From NCBI RefSeq assembly GCF_003663825.1, contig NZ_RCCC01000001.1, positions 4,720,501 through 4,784,500 of the forward strand: DNA of 64,000 bases. Direction: 5' to 3'. Under the pieces are notes generated by a model that did not search any database, was not told the origin of the DNA, and was given only the letters and a program-made list of their open reading frames with translations. Source of the DNA: Acidovorax sp. 106. GTDB lineage: Bacteria > Pseudomonadota > Gammaproteobacteria > Burkholderiales > Burkholderiaceae_C. The translations under genes and the position numbers were made by a program. Position 1 is the first letter of the stretch, and every line of letters begins with the position of its first letter. Shown here piece by piece: positions 8,636-17,014 of the stretch.

Positions 8636-9883
8636 TCACAGCGCTGGCTGCGTTGACTGCGTTGACTGCGGTGCAGGGATCTCAAACACCTGCCGCAGGT
8701 AGGCCAGGTAGGCCTCGTCGTCACACATGCCCTTGCCCGGCGTGTCCGACAGCTTGGCCACGGGCTGGCCGTTGCAGCGGGTCATCTTGATGACGACCTG
8801 CAGCGGCTCGTGCGCGGGCGCGTCGCCCAGGTCATTGGTCAGGTTGGTGCCAATGCCAAAAGCCAGCTGGCAGCGCCCACGGAACTGCTGGTACAGCTCG
8901 ATGGTGCGCGGAATGGTGAGGCCGTCGCTGAAGATGAGGGTCTTGGTCAGCGGGTCGACGCGGTTCTTGCGGTAATGCTCGAGCAGGCGCTCGCCCCAGG
9001 CAAAGGGGTCGCCACTGTCGTGCCGCGCGCCGTCAAACAGCTTGCAAAAGTACAGGTCGAAGTCGCGCAGGAAGGCGCTCATGCCATACACGTCCGACAG
9101 CGCAATGCCCAGATCGCCCCGGTATTCCTTGGCCCACATTTCAAAGCCAAACACCTGGCTGTCGCGCAAGCGCGGGCCTAGGGCCTGGCAGGCCTGCAGG
9201 TATTCGTGCGCCATGGTCCCGAGCGGCGTCAGGCCCAGCTTCATGGCAAACAGGACGTTGCTGGTGCCTGCGAACTGGCCGGGGCCGGTGGGCGCGCCGG
9301 GGCGGCGGTCGCCCGTGCCCAGGCGGGCCACCAGCACGCGCAGCACTTCTTCGTGCCAGGCGCGAGAAAAGCGCCGGCGCGTGCCGTAGTCGGCAATCTT
9401 GAGCTCACCCAATCCATCGGCCTGCAGCGCCGCGATCTTGGCATCCAGGCGGCGGCGGCCTTCGGGGAAGTCGGGCACCTTTTGCGTGTTGCGAAAGTAC
9501 ACCTCGTTGACGATGGCCAGCACGGGAATCTCAAACAAGATGGTGTGCAGCCAGGGGCCCCGGATGGTGATCTCGATCTCGCCCGTGGGCAGGGGCGTGA
9601 TGGTGATGTACTTCTCGTTCAGGCGGAACAGCCCGAGAAAATCAACAAAATCGCTCTTGATGAAACGCATTGACCGCAGGTAGGCCAGCTCGGCATCCTG
9701 AAACTGAAGGCCGCACAGCGAGCGGATCTCGTCGCGGATCTCGTTGGCAAAGGGCGCCAGTTGCACGCCGGGGTTGCGGCACTTGAAGCGGTATTCGACC
9801 TGGGCACTGGGAAACTGGTGCAGCACCACCTGCATCATGGTGAACTTGTACAGGTCGGTGTCGAGCAAGCTGGTGATGATCAT
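8636..9883 (-). CDS. pncB: Nicotinate phosphoribosyltransferase PncB
   Basis: Converts nicotinate and PRPP to nicotinate mononucleotide in the NAD salvage (Preiss-Handler) pathway. The 415 residues begin [14 protein letters not shown], the family's N-terminal signature. The conserved segment [14 protein letters not shown] sits about residue 165, and [16 protein letters not shown] with [12 protein letters not shown] lies near residues 310-345; these contribute to the PRPP-binding and active site. Length is normal for the proteobacterial enzyme. The C-terminus is an unusual [10 protein letters not shown], encoded by a short duplicated TTGACTGCG. It stands first in a minus-strand pair with the antiporter. 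Confidence 0.95.
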   Translation of the reverse strand: MIITSLLDTDLYKFTMMQVVLHQFPSAQVEYRFKCRNPGVQLAPFANEIRDEIRSLCGLQFQDAELAYLRSMRFIKSDFVDFLGLFRLNEKYITITPLPTGEIEITIRGPWLHTILFEIPVLAIVNEVYFRNTQKVPDFPEGRRRLDAKIAALQADGLGELKIADYGTRRRFSRAWHEEVLRVLVARLGTGDRRPGAPTGPGQFAGTSNVLFAMKLGLTPLGTMAHEYLQACQALGPRLRDSQVFGFEMWAKEYRGDLGIALSDVYGMSAFLRDFDLYFCKLFDGARHDSGDPFAWGERLLEHYRKNRVDPLTKTLIFSDGLTIPRTIELYQQFRGRCQLAFGIGTNLTNDLGDAPAHEPLQVVIKMTRCNGQPVAKLSDTPGKGMCDDEAYLAYLRQVFEIPAPQSTQSTQPAL

Positions 9884-10175
9884 GGACTGGGCGACGCCCT
9901 CGCAAAAGACCGGAAAGGCCCGGGGAAGGCCATAGGGTCAGGGATCTGGTTTCACAACGCACCGTGCGCACCAAGGACCGCCCACACCATCCCCAAAGCG
10001 ACCTGGGCCGGGGGCCCTGCTGCAGGCGATGCAGGCAGTGCGACACGGCGGAACCAAGGTGCCAGGGGGGTGGTTTGAGCGCTCTCAGGAGCAAGGCGCC
10101 AAAGTGTAGCCCTTGCAGGGTGCCCGGCACTGCAGCAAGGCCACGACCTGCGGGGGCCACCCTCGCGCCGGGATT

Positions 10176-10238
10176 TAATAAAAATCAGGCTCTAGCGCTT
10201 ACCAAGCAAGCGCAAGCAGCTATGTTTTCAATAGCAAC
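10176..10238 (-). repeat. Dispersed GCGCT-palindrome repeat, copy 3
   Basis: On the minus strand it reads TTGCTATTGAAAA, ATAGCTGCTTGCGCTT, then AAGCGCTAGAGCCTGATTTTT. The insertion sequence entered only a few bases beyond its end. Confidence 0.8.
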
Positions 10239-10241
10239 CAA

Positions 10242-10251
10242 AGCGCACGCG
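10242..10251. repeat. Target-site duplication, left copy
   Basis: AGCGCACGCG directly precedes the left terminal inverted repeat; the identical ten bases follow the right end at 11460-11469. Confidence 0.9.
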
Positions 10252-11459
10252 CAGGGCAATCGCATCTAAATAAAGATACCCAAGATGTGAGCGAGATAGC
10301 CCACATCCCAGCCAGCGCGCTTGCGCTTTGCCTGCACACCCACCTTCACCGAAGTGTCCCTCTTGAGCAACTGCAGCACCATGCGCCGCAGCAGCGTTTG
10401 GTTGTGCGGTCCCTGATCCTTGTAGCACTGCGCCGCATCCTCGCGCATCGCCACATCCAGACTCCAGTGCAACTGGTTCTCCACCGCCCAATGCGCGCGA
10501 ATGCTGTGCGCCAGCACCCTTGCAGGCGTGTGCGCAGGCAAGCTGCTCAGGTAGTAGCTGACTTCTTCGCTGGCGGGGCTTCCCGTTTGTTGGCGCTGGC
10601 GCGTGACTTGCACCACGCTGGCAAGCCCCGGCCAGTGCACTGCCGCTCGCTGCAATGCCTCGGGCACAGGGCTGAGCCGGTAGCTGCTCAGTTCCTGGCG
10701 CCCATGGCCGCTTGAGCGCTCGGTGTAGGTGTTCTCATCGGGCGGCTCTTGGCTCGCCTGCACTTCAAAGTGCTTTTGCACCACTGCGTGCATGTGCCGC
10801 TGGTTGCCTTTGAGCGACAGAACATAAGCCGCACCATGCTCGTGCAACTGCTGGGCGATGCTCTTTTGGCAGCCGATGGCATCGATGGTGACGATGCAGC
10901 CTTTGAGGTGCAGCAGCCTGAGCAACTCGGGGATGGCGGTGATCTCGTTGCTCTTGCCATCGACCTTGCACTGGCCCAGTAGCAATCCCATGTCTGCAGC
11001 CCAGGCGCTGACCATGTGCAGTGGCCTGCGAGCATCCCCTTTGCTGCTGCCGCGCACGCTTTTGCCGTCAATCGCCACTGTGCCGTATACCCGGCCCGCC
11101 ACCTGGGCCAGCCACTGTTGGCAGGCCAGCTCCAGTTGCTTGGCGTCAAGCAGGCGAAACACTCGTGCGAAGGTGTCGTGCGAGGCAATGCCTGAGGGCA
11201 GCGGAATGAAACGAATGAACCAGTCGTGGTGCAACTCGCCGAACTCGGCTACTTCCACCCAGTTGTCTGCACCTGCGATGGTTGCGCACAGCGCTATGGC
11301 CAGGATGGATTGGAGTTCGTGGCGACGCGTGCGCTCTAGGCGCGGGTCGGGGATGACTTGCAGGTGCTGCAGCAGGGTCACGGGAGCGTTGGTTGGGTGA
11401 TCACTCGCTACAGTTTCGCCGCAAATAGTGGCAGCATCTATTTAGATGCGATTACCCTG
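10252..11459 (-). mobile_element. ISAs1-family insertion sequence, complete, 1208 bp
   Basis: Both ends begin CAGGG and share an inverted repeat of about 21 bp (CAGGGyAATCGCATCTAAATA) with one mismatch. A single transposase gene fills the interior on the minus strand. Ten-base direct repeats flank the element, a duplication length usual for this family. Matching ends, an intact gene and a perfect duplication all point to a fairly recent and possibly still mobile insertion. Confidence 0.92.
10266..11381 (-). CDS. ISAs1-family DDE transposase
   Basis: A 371-residue transposase with the small N-terminal associated domain (about residues 1-90, with IPDPRLERTRRHELQSILAIALCA-type sequence) and an RNase H-like catalytic domain. 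The three acidic residues are readable: Asp in VAIDGKSVRGS (about 124), Asp in VTIDAIGCQK (about 190), and Glu in HWAVENQLHWSLDVAMREDA (about 305). The frame is intact with no frameshift. It occupies nearly all of the insertion sequence. ATG at 11381 lies about 80 bp inside the right end, leaving room for a promoter. Confidence 0.93.
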   Translation of the reverse strand: MTLLQHLQVIPDPRLERTRRHELQSILAIALCATIAGADNWVEVAEFGELHHDWFIRFIPLPSGIASHDTFARVFRLLDAKQLELACQQWLAQVAGRVYGTVAIDGKSVRGSSKGDARRPLHMVSAWAADMGLLLGQCKVDGKSNEITAIPELLRLLHLKGCIVTIDAIGCQKSIAQQLHEHGAAYVLSLKGNQRHMHAVVQKHFEVQASQEPPDENTYTERSSGHGRQELSSYRLSPVPEALQRAAVHWPGLASVVQVTRQRQQTGSPASEEVSYYLSSLPAHTPARVLAHSIRAHWAVENQLHWSLDVAMREDAAQCYKDQGPHNQTLLRRMVLQLLKRDTSVKVGVQAKRKRAGWDVGYLAHILGIFI

Positions 11460-11469
11460 AGCGCACGCG
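11460..11469. repeat. Target-site duplication, right copy
   Basis: AGCGCACGCG, identical to 10242-10251, immediately outside the right end of the insertion sequence. Confidence 0.9.
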
Positions 11470-11489
11470 CATCGCACGGAGATCGCACT

Positions 11490-11987
11490 TCAATCGCGAT
11501 GGGGCACCAGCTTTTCCAGCACGGCACGCAGCGGGGCCGGCACAGGCACGGGGCGGCGGGTCTCGCGGTCGACGTAGACATGCACAAAGTGGCCTGCGGC
11601 GGCGGTCAGGGGCTCGCCCTGGGCGAACAGCCCCACCTCGTAGCGCACGCTGGAGCCGCCCAGCCGCGCCACCCGGATGCCCGCTTCCACCGTCTGCGGA
11701 AAGGCCAGCGGCGCAAAGTAGTTGCACTGGGTCTCGATGACCAGCCCGATGGTGGAGCCCGCATGGATGTCGAGCACGCCCTGCTCGATCAGGTGCGCGT
11801 TCACGGCGGTGTCAAACCAGCTGTAATACACGACGTTGTTCACATGACCGTACACATCGTTGTCGGCCCAGCGGGTGCTGATGGAGCGAAACGCCTGGTA
11901 GGCACTGCGGGGCTGCGGCGCTGGGCGGGTGGGTGTCTGCACTGTGGGTGCAGCGGCTGCGGTGGATGCGGAGGTGGGCGTGCTCAT
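11490..11987 (-). CDS. Acyl-CoA thioesterase, hotdog fold (4-hydroxybenzoyl-CoA/YbgC type)
   Basis: A 165-residue single hotdog domain. After a low-complexity Ala/Thr/Pro leader of about 28 residues comes the catalytic-loop motif [23 protein letters not shown] (about residues 39-61), in which the Asp/His/Asn pattern (D-x-x-x-H-V-N) is diagnostic. A second part, [22 protein letters not shown], forms the core strand region. It hydrolyses acyl-CoA thioesters; the chain type is unknown. It overlaps the HDAC-like gene by 4 bp, so the two are one operon. A right-hand promoter seems intact, and the insertion sequence sits just downstream of its stop codon. Confidence 0.88.
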   Translation of the reverse strand: MSTPTSASTAAAAPTVQTPTRPAPQPRSAYQAFRSISTRWADNDVYGHVNNVVYYSWFDTAVNAHLIEQGVLDIHAGSTIGLVIETQCNYFAPLAFPQTVEAGIRVARLGGSSVRYEVGLFAQGEPLTAAAGHFVHVYVDRETRRPVPVPAPLRAVLEKLVPHRD

Positions 11988-12943
11988 GCCGCCACATTTT
12001 GCCAGCGGGCGTGGTATTGCAGTGCCACGCGCCAGGTGTTGAGCTGGGCCTGCACGGTGCTGTGAATGTCGCGCCCATAACCCCCGGCCATGGAGAAAGC
12101 CAGCGGTACGCGGCGCTGCCAGGCCCAGTCGAACACACGGTGGTCGCGGGCCTGCAGCCCGTCGTAGGTCAGCGCCAGGCGGCCCAGCCGGTCGCCCTCG
12201 TGCGGGTCAGCCCCTGCCAGGTACAACACCAGGTCGGGGCGAAAGCGCTGCGCCAGCACCTGCAGCGCTTGGTCCAGTGCCTCTAGGTAGTCCGCATCGC
12301 CGCAACCATCGGGCAGCGGCACGTCCAGGTCGCTGGCCTCTTTGCGGAACGGAAAGTTGCGCTCACCGTGCAGCGACAGCGTGAACACGCTGGCATCGCC
12401 TTGAAAGATATGGGCTGTGCCGTTGCCCTGGTGCACGTCCAGGTCGATCACGGCCACCTGCAGAGGTTTGAGGGGTTCAAGGCCAGCCTCCGGGGCGGTG
12501 TCTTGGGCCATCGCGTGCTGGCTTTGCATCAGGCGTGCGGCCACGGCCACATCGTTGAAAACACAAAAGCCACTGCCCTTGTCGGCATAGGCGTGGTGCG
12601 TGCCGCCCGCCAAGTTACCCGCGACCCCATCGCGCAGTGCTGCGCGGCAAGCGCCCAGCGTGGCCCCGACAGAGCGGCGCGCCCGCTCGGCCATGGCTTC
12701 GCTCCAGGGAAAACCGATCTCCCGCTGCTCTGCAGGCGTGAGCGTGCCCGTAGCCACCGCCTGCACATAGGCAGGCGCATGGGCCAGCACCAGCTCGGCA
12801 TCCGTCGCGATGGGCGCTACATGCAAGGCCACGCCGGGCAGCTCCTTCGCAATGCGGTCGCGCAGCATGCGGTACTTGGCCATGGGAAAGCGGTGCCCCT
12901 CGGGCAAAGGCAAAACGAACTGGTCGGCGTAATAGGCGTGCAT
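11984..12943 (-). CDS. Histone deacetylase-family (AcuC/acetylpolyamine amidohydrolase-like) zinc hydrolase
   Basis: A 319-residue arginase/deacetylase-fold enzyme. The tandem active-site His pair is in [24 protein letters not shown] (about residues 116-140), the zinc ligands Asp and His in [16 protein letters not shown] (about 163-178), and the third ligand Asp in [14 protein letters not shown] (about 247). The C-terminal SMAGGYG motif is also present. It removes acetyl groups from a small molecule or protein lysine; the substrate is not shown. It begins a two-gene unit with the thioesterase and runs divergently from the phasin gene, so its promoter shares the 12944-13146 gap. Confidence 0.9.
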   Translation of the reverse strand: MHAYYADQFVLPLPEGHRFPMAKYRMLRDRIAKELPGVALHVAPIATDAELVLAHAPAYVQAVATGTLTPAEQREIGFPWSEAMAERARRSVGATLGACRAALRDGVAGNLAGGTHHAYADKGSGFCVFNDVAVAARLMQSQHAMAQDTAPEAGLEPLKPLQVAVIDLDVHQGNGTAHIFQGDASVFTLSLHGERNFPFRKEASDLDVPLPDGCGDADYLEALDQALQVLAQRFRPDLVLYLAGADPHEGDRLGRLALTYDGLQARDHRVFDWAWQRRVPLAFSMAGGYGRDIHSTVQAQLNTWRVALQYHARWQNVAA

Positions 12944-12991
12944 GACGCCATTGTGGCAAGGCGCCCTATTCCTGGAGCCTTGCCTCTAATT

Positions 12992-13006
12992 TGCTGCACT
13001 GCAACA
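12992..13006. promoter_or_regulatory. Operator-like palindrome 1, upstream of phasin promoter
   Basis: TGCTGCACTGCAACA, a near-palindrome with arms TGyTGCA and TGCArCA. An identical 15-mer lies 59 bp downstream. Regulators of polyhydroxyalkanoate granule proteins (PhaR type) bind GC-centred repeats of this general kind, so PhaR is the likely ligand by inference. Confidence 0.6.
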
Positions 13007-13014
13007 AAAAACAC

Positions 13015-13042
13015 TTGCAATAGCCGGTCAGCGGCCTAAAAT
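13015..13042 (+). promoter_or_regulatory. Predicted sigma-70 promoter of the phasin gene
   Basis: TTGCAA at 13015-13020, a 16-bp spacer and TAAAAT at 13037-13042. Transcription would begin near 13049, directly before the second operator-like site. Confidence 0.55.
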
Positions 13043-13050
13043 TCAACCCA

Positions 13051-13065
13051 TGCTGCACTGCAACA
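13051..13065. promoter_or_regulatory. Operator-like palindrome 2, at the phasin transcription start
   Basis: The same 15 bases as at 12992-13006. Placed just after the predicted -10 box, where a bound repressor would block initiation or escape. Confidence 0.6.
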
Positions 13066-13146
13066 TGATTCATCCGAATCACAACGTCAGAGCAGATGTC
13101 TGTAAGTAACCGGCCACCATCGGCCCCCTTTTTTAGGAGATATGAC

Positions 13147-13695
13147 ATGACGTTGACCGCAGAACAAATCCTGGCCTCCCACAAAGCCAACATCGAAACC
13201 CTGTTTGGCCTGACCACCAAAGCCTTTGAAGGCGTGGAAAAGCTGGTCGAACTGAACGTGACTGCCTCGCGCGCTGCCCTGTCGGAAGCCGCAACCCACA
13301 CCCAAGCCGTGCTGGGCGTGAAGGACGCACAAGAGCTGCTGGCCCTGCAAGCCGGTCTGTTCCAGCCCCTGGCAGAAAAGACCGCCGCCTACAGCCGCCA
13401 CCTGTACGACATCGCCTCTGGCACCGGCGCTGAGTTTGGCAAGGCTTTTGAAAGCCAAGCCACCGACGCACAGAAGGCCTTCACCAACTTGGTGGACAGC
13501 GCTGCAAAGAACGCACCCGCAGGCTCTGAAACCGCAGTCGCTGTGATGAAGAGCGCCGTGTCTGCCGCCAACAATGCTTTTGAATCGGTGCAAAAGGCAG
13601 TGAAGCAAGCCAGCGACGTGGCCGAAGCCAACTTCAACGCCGTGGCCAACACCGCCGCGTCCGCTGCCAAGACGGCCGCCCCACGCAAGCGCTAA
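13147..13695 (+). CDS. Phasin (PhaP family, polyhydroxyalkanoate granule coat protein)
   Basis: A 182-residue, alanine-rich, almost wholly helical protein that would coat PHB granules and control their size. The N-terminal [37 protein letters not shown] is the typical Burkholderiales phasin start, and the C-terminus is an Ala/Lys tail ending PRKR. ATG at 13147 is preferred to one at 13096 because AGGAG precedes it by eight bases. Two identical palindromes flank its promoter, suggesting repression by a PhaR-like protein that is released when granules form. A strong hairpin and an intrinsic terminator follow. Confidence 0.92.
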   Translation: MTLTAEQILASHKANIETLFGLTTKAFEGVEKLVELNVTASRAALSEAATHTQAVLGVKDAQELLALQAGLFQPLAEKTAAYSRHLYDIASGTGAEFGKAFESQATDAQKAFTNLVDSAAKNAPAGSETAVAVMKSAVSAANNAFESVQKAVKQASDVAEANFNAVANTAASAAKTAAPRKR

Positions 13696-13750
13696 GCGCT
13701 GAGTGCACACCGGTTGCTAGGAACGTTGTTCCTGACTCCAGTTGTCTCCT

Positions 13751-13784
13751 TGGATCCTCTCGAAACCTGGGTTTCAGGGATCCA
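13751..13784 (+). other. Strong hairpin between phasin stop codon and its terminator
   Basis: TGGATCC at 13751-13757 pairs with GGATCCA near 13778-13784, with an inner GAAACC/GGTTTC stem. It has no T-run and may protect the phasin mRNA 3' end. Confidence 0.6.
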
Positions 13785-13788
13785 TTTC

Positions 13789-13816
13789 AAGCCCGGCACC
13801 TGCCGGGCTTTTTTTT
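13789..13816 (+). terminator. Intrinsic terminator of the phasin gene
   Basis: AAGCCCGGCA and TGCCGGGCTT form a ten-pair stem followed by eight T residues. Confidence 0.9.
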
Positions 13817-13868
13817 GCCTATGGGCCGCGTCTGAGAGATACCTGCGGAGGCCCTGGCTTTGGGGACC

Positions 13869-14136
13869 AGTCCACTGAATCCTTGAAATCGGCGGTTCGC
13901 CGGGGCTGCAGCGGGATGCGCGGCAAGGCGCATGCTGCCGCCAAGGCTGGGTGCCTTGGCAAAGCATGCAACGCAGCCGGGCGCCCGCTGCAACCCCGGC
14001 CCGCAGGGTGAGGGTCTGGCAAGGCCGCACTCGTCGTTGCCGTGCTCGCCGGGTGTCCAACCCGGCTGCGCCCGGCGCCTAGATTGCGGCCTTGCCAGAC
14101 CCTCACGTACCGCTGATTTCAAAGATTCAGTGGACT
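13869..14136. mobile_element. 268-bp hairpin-rich element with 27-bp terminal inverted repeats (MITE-like)
   Basis: The ends begin AGTCCACTGAAT on both strands and match over 27 bp with two mismatches (13869-13895 and 14110-14136). Inside is a second, perfect 21-bp inverted repeat starting TGAGGGTCTGG (14009-14029 against 14085-14105), plus smaller hairpins at 13940-13958 and about 14048-14066. There is no credible reading frame and no clear target duplication. The right end supplies the first two bases (read on plus) of the stop codon of the histidine kinase gene. It could be a non-autonomous mobile element or a large structured RNA/DNA repeat; only other copies could decide. Confidence 0.7.
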
Positions 14137-14974
14137 AGCTATCCGCAGCGCCGCCCGGCACGATCACCCACACACAAGTCCCTCCACCCTGGCGCGGCAG
14201 AAAGCTGAACTGCCCTCCTGCCAGCTCCGCACGCCGGTGCATGCCTGCAATGCCTGAGCCGGCATGCGCCTGGGCATCGTCATGGTGCGCGTCCATGCCA
14301 ATGCCGTTATCGCTGACCTCGGCATACCAGGAGCCCGATGCAGCCAGGTAGTGCACGCTGACAGCCACTTCGGTGGCCCTGGCATGCTGCAGCACATTGC
14401 TCAACGCCTCTTGGACAATCGCCACCAAATGGGTGGCGCAGTGCCCATGCAACTGCATGGCTCCATCAAACACTTGCACGTCCCAGGTCATCTGGATACC
14501 ACGGCGCTCCAGCACGGGCTGCAAGCGGTGGCGCAGACGGGCCAGCCGCTCGGTCACCGACTCTCCCTCTCCGTCCATGGAGTCCACAATCAGGCGCAGA
14601 TCGAGCATGCAGCGCTCCAGAACGCTCAGCACCTCGCTGTCGCTAGAGGGCTTGGAGTCAAGCAGTGCCATGGCACACACCAGCTGAGAGCCCAGGCTGT
14701 CGTGCAGGTCACGGGCAATGCGCCGCCGTTCGGCATGCAGTTCCGGGCTCGGCCGTGGACTCAGGCGCGGTCGCCACTGCAAGGCCCTGGGCAGCTGAAT
14801 GAGCAGCAGCCCCCCCAATGCCAAGCAGACGAGCAGCGTCACACCTTGCAACCACCGACGAACACCACCATCGACACCCCAAAACCATCCAAAAGACAGC
14901 AACGTCAACACCAACAGCAGCAGCCAGAGGGAGACGCAAGTGATTGCAAACCAAGCGGGACGGGTGCGAAACAT
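14135..14974 (-). CDS. Sensor histidine kinase, NarX/DegS-type (HisKA_3)
   Basis: A 279-residue inner-membrane kinase. Two transmembrane helices (about residues 8-30 and 43-62) have almost no periplasmic loop between them, so the signal is probably membrane or cytoplasmic. The phospho-acceptor is His91 in RIARDLHDSLGSQL. The HATPase part has EALSNVLQHA (N box), VSDNGIGMD (D box) and GSGIAGMHRRAELAGG (G box). It follows the response regulator gene by 37 bp on the same strand and is its likely partner. Its TAG stop straddles the end of the 268-bp hairpin element, so the last residues may differ from relatives. Confidence 0.9.
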   Translation of the reverse strand: MFRTRPAWFAITCVSLWLLLLVLTLLSFGWFWGVDGGVRRWLQGVTLLVCLALGGLLLIQLPRALQWRPRLSPRPSPELHAERRRIARDLHDSLGSQLVCAMALLDSKPSSDSEVLSVLERCMLDLRLIVDSMDGEGESVTERLARLRHRLQPVLERRGIQMTWDVQVFDGAMQLHGHCATHLVAIVQEALSNVLQHARATEVAVSVHYLAASGSWYAEVSDNGIGMDAHHDDAQAHAGSGIAGMHRRAELAGGQFSFLPRQGGGTCVWVIVPGGAADS

Positions 14975-15011
14975 AGCGCGGGCGGCAAGCCTTCGGTGAT
15001 GGCAACCTTGG

Positions 15012-15794
15012 CTAGAACAATCCCCTCAAGGAGGCGAATCGCACGGCTTGTGCGCGGGTCCTGACCTGTAGCTTGCGGTAAATGTTACGCAGATGGGTGT
15101 TGACCGTCATGCTGCTGATGAAGAGGCGCGACCCGACTTCCACGCTGGTGTACCCACTGGCGACCAGGCGCAAAATCTCTTTCTCACGGGTAGATAACCG
15201 GTCGGCATCGTCGGGCTGGCGCCGCTTGGATTCTGCTGCGTTGGTGCGGTCAAAGCGCTGTAGCAGGCGACGCGCTAGGTTGGGGGTGATAGACGCACCA
15301 CCGTTTGCCACCTGCAGCACCGATTGCGCATAGTTGCCAAACCAGGAGTTCTTGCCCACAAAGCCCGCAGCACCCAGCTCAAAGGCCCGCATCACCTGCT
15401 CGTCGTTTTCCATCACAGAAATGACAACCGCTTGCGCCGAGGGGCGAAAGGACCTGAAGAACTCCAGTAACTCAAAGGCCTCGCCATCACCCAGATTCAG
15501 GTCCACGAGCAAAACATCAAACTCATGCTGTTTGATAGCCTTGCGCCCCTCCCTGACGCTGGCGGCCTGGCCTACCAGCAATGTGCGCGGGTCTGCCATC
15601 AACTCCTGCGCAATCACCATCCGAATGTGCGCATCGTCATCCACGAGCAGCACCCTGATGGGATTGGACTCTTGACCCACCAGAAAAGCGGGCCACACCG
15701 ATGGTGGATTGGAGTAGGTGGAAAACTGGCCCGAAGGCGCAGAGGGATGCACGCTTGGCGCGGCAGAGGATTCGACTTGCCCACGATTGCTCAC
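15012..15794 (-). CDS. NarL/LuxR-family response regulator
   Basis: A 260-residue protein with an unusually long N-terminal extension of about 45 residues before the receiver domain. The receiver has the acidic pocket VLLVDDD (Asp 52-54), the phospho-acceptor Asp98 in LLVDLNLGDG and the VISVMENDE segment. The C-terminal LuxR-type helix-turn-helix reads LSTREKEILRLVASGYTSVEVGSRLFISSMTVNTHLRNIYRKLQV. GTG at 15794 is chosen because GGGAG lies eight bases upstream; another GTG at 15803 has no space for a ribosome-binding site. It is divergent from the secretion operon at 16363, which it is the natural candidate to control, as CsgD (also LuxR-type) controls curli. Confidence 0.9.
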   Translation of the reverse strand: MSNRGQVESSAAPSVHPSAPSGQFSTYSNPPSVWPAFLVGQESNPIRVLLVDDDAHIRMVIAQELMADPRTLLVGQAASVREGRKAIKQHEFDVLLVDLNLGDGEAFELLEFFRSFRPSAQAVVISVMENDEQVMRAFELGAAGFVGKNSWFGNYAQSVLQVANGGASITPNLARRLLQRFDRTNAAESKRRQPDDADRLSTREKEILRLVASGYTSVEVGSRLFISSMTVNTHLRNIYRKLQVRTRAQAVRFASLRGLF

Positions 15795-16362
15795 GATAAA
15801 CACTCCCTAGGGAACTTGAATTGCATTGAAAGCCGCGCAGAACCCTGGATGCCGCAGTGCCAGGCAAAGCCACCATGCAGCCGTTTAAGTGACGGCAGCT
15901 GGCAACGACATCACTGGCGCTTGGTGCGGCCATTGCGCGCGCCTTACGTTTGCACACAGGTTTTGAGCTGACTGCATCGTGACCGCAGCGTGCTCTCCAC
16001 TCCGTTCGTTAGCGAACACAATGCAACAAAATTCACGCGTGCTGTTTGAAATCTCAAAATGGTTTCAAATGTCACAAACAGTTACTACCTAGGTTTTCAC
16101 TGAACATCAGGCCAGGGGGCTGGTTCACTCCCGCGACGCACAAGGCTTCCCAGCGTTTTGCGTGAAAGAGCGCTCCACCGTATGGAGTAGCCAGTCCCCC
16201 GTATTTGTATCAGCGAGGGGGCCGCAGACACTGACTCCAGGCAGCGAGGAAGCGCCATCACTCCTCAAAGGAAGTGAGAGCCAAGCCGAGCTGTCCATTC
16301 CACTGCACCGCAGATTCGCTGCGATGCAGACCGTGTCGACACCCATCATCGAAGGATCTGTC
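15795..16362. promoter_or_regulatory. Divergent control region between response regulator and secretion operon
   Basis: 568 bp with no convincing gene; unusually long for this genome. It is clearly more AT-rich around 16020-16100. It holds an inverted repeat TTTGAAAtC / GtTTTCAAA-like at 16044-16069, a short palindrome GTTCGTTAGCGAAC at about 16003-16016, and a CCCCC/GGGGG pair at about 16197-16220. A long 5' leader for the operon is likely. Confidence 0.5.
16044..16069. promoter_or_regulatory. Inverted repeat, candidate operator
   Basis: TTTGAAATC at 16045-16053 and GTTTCAAA at 16062-16069 form an imperfect dyad in the AT-rich part of the divergent region. It is a candidate site for the neighbouring NarL-type regulator; this is inference. 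Confidence 0.4.
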
Positions 16363-16836
16363 ATGAAAACCCTTGCTTTCATTGCTCTCAGTGCTATTGC
16401 TTCCGCTGCCATGGCCACAGGCCCTGTGTCTTCCACCCCCGATATCTCGATCACGGGCACTTCGGTGCAATTCGCTTCGCTGGCCAATGTCTCTGCCAGC
16501 AACAACTCCACAGGCTCTAAGAGCGAGGCATTTCAAAACGTGGCCTCCAACACGGGCAACGTCACCGTGGGCGGCAACTCCATCCAAGGGGTGCTGGGGG
16601 TGGGCGGCAGTGTGACCAATACCGCCAGCGGCAGCGACGCTTACGCCAGCCAGAACCTGTCGTCGAACGTGGGTGAAGTCACGATCTCTGGCAACTCGCT
16701 CCAGTTCACAGCCCTCACTGGCGCCACCATCGCCAACCTGTCCAGCGGCAGCAACAGCAAGGCGGTGCAAAACATCGCCACCAACAACGCCTGCTTCACC
16801 TGCCAGCCTACCAAGACCAGCAACTGGCCTAACTAA
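16363..16836 (+). CDS. Secreted three-repeat protein, candidate curlin-like fibre subunit
   Basis: 157 residues with a clean Sec signal peptide (MKTLAFIALSAIASAAMA, cut about residue 18). The mature protein is rich in Ser, Asn, Gly and Thr and consists of three repeats of about 38 residues (roughly 26-65, 66-104, 105-143). Each repeat has a strand such as VTVGGNSIQ or VTISGNSLQ, a variable hydrophobic stretch, SGS, then A-x-QN-x-x-SN. It ends with CFTC and a short Trp-containing tail. Regular Gln/Asn ladders resemble curlin and other bacterial amyloid subunits, but the exact curlin repeat is not present. ATG at 16363 has AAGGA seven bases before it. I do not recognise a named family. Confidence 0.75.
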   Translation: MKTLAFIALSAIASAAMATGPVSSTPDISITGTSVQFASLANVSASNNSTGSKSEAFQNVASNTGNVTVGGNSIQGVLGVGGSVTNTASGSDAYASQNLSSNVGEVTISGNSLQFTALTGATIANLSSGSNSKAVQNIATNNACFTCQPTKTSNWPN

Positions 16837-17014
16837 GGCGCGAGCATAAGCGGGCTCCATTCAGCGGCCCGCTCAATGGGCTGCTGGATCGCAATGGGCT
16901 AACCACTCTTCGATCCAGCGACCTGAAAGCCCTCTTGCGCTGCGGCTGCAGGCCTCATGGTGCAGTTCGCATGCCTTTGAAGAGCGCGCCTTTTTCCACA
17001 CCAGGAGATGTTCA

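Larger units (their letters stand above)
9884..10251. other. Gap between pncB and the insertion sequence
   Basis: No gene was seen. It holds the upstream region of pncB, one dispersed repeat (10176-10238) and the left target-site duplicate of the insertion sequence. Open frames here run antisense or lack coding character. Confidence 0.6.

Noticed and set aside
8636..8639. Start of the antiporter at the pncB overlap (GTG at 8639)
   Set aside because: A better start with GGAG at nine bases lies at 8564, just before the natural first helix.
13869..14136. Attenuator or terminator of the histidine kinase only
   Set aside because: The 27-bp end repeats and nested internal repeats go far beyond a terminator, and no T-run is present.
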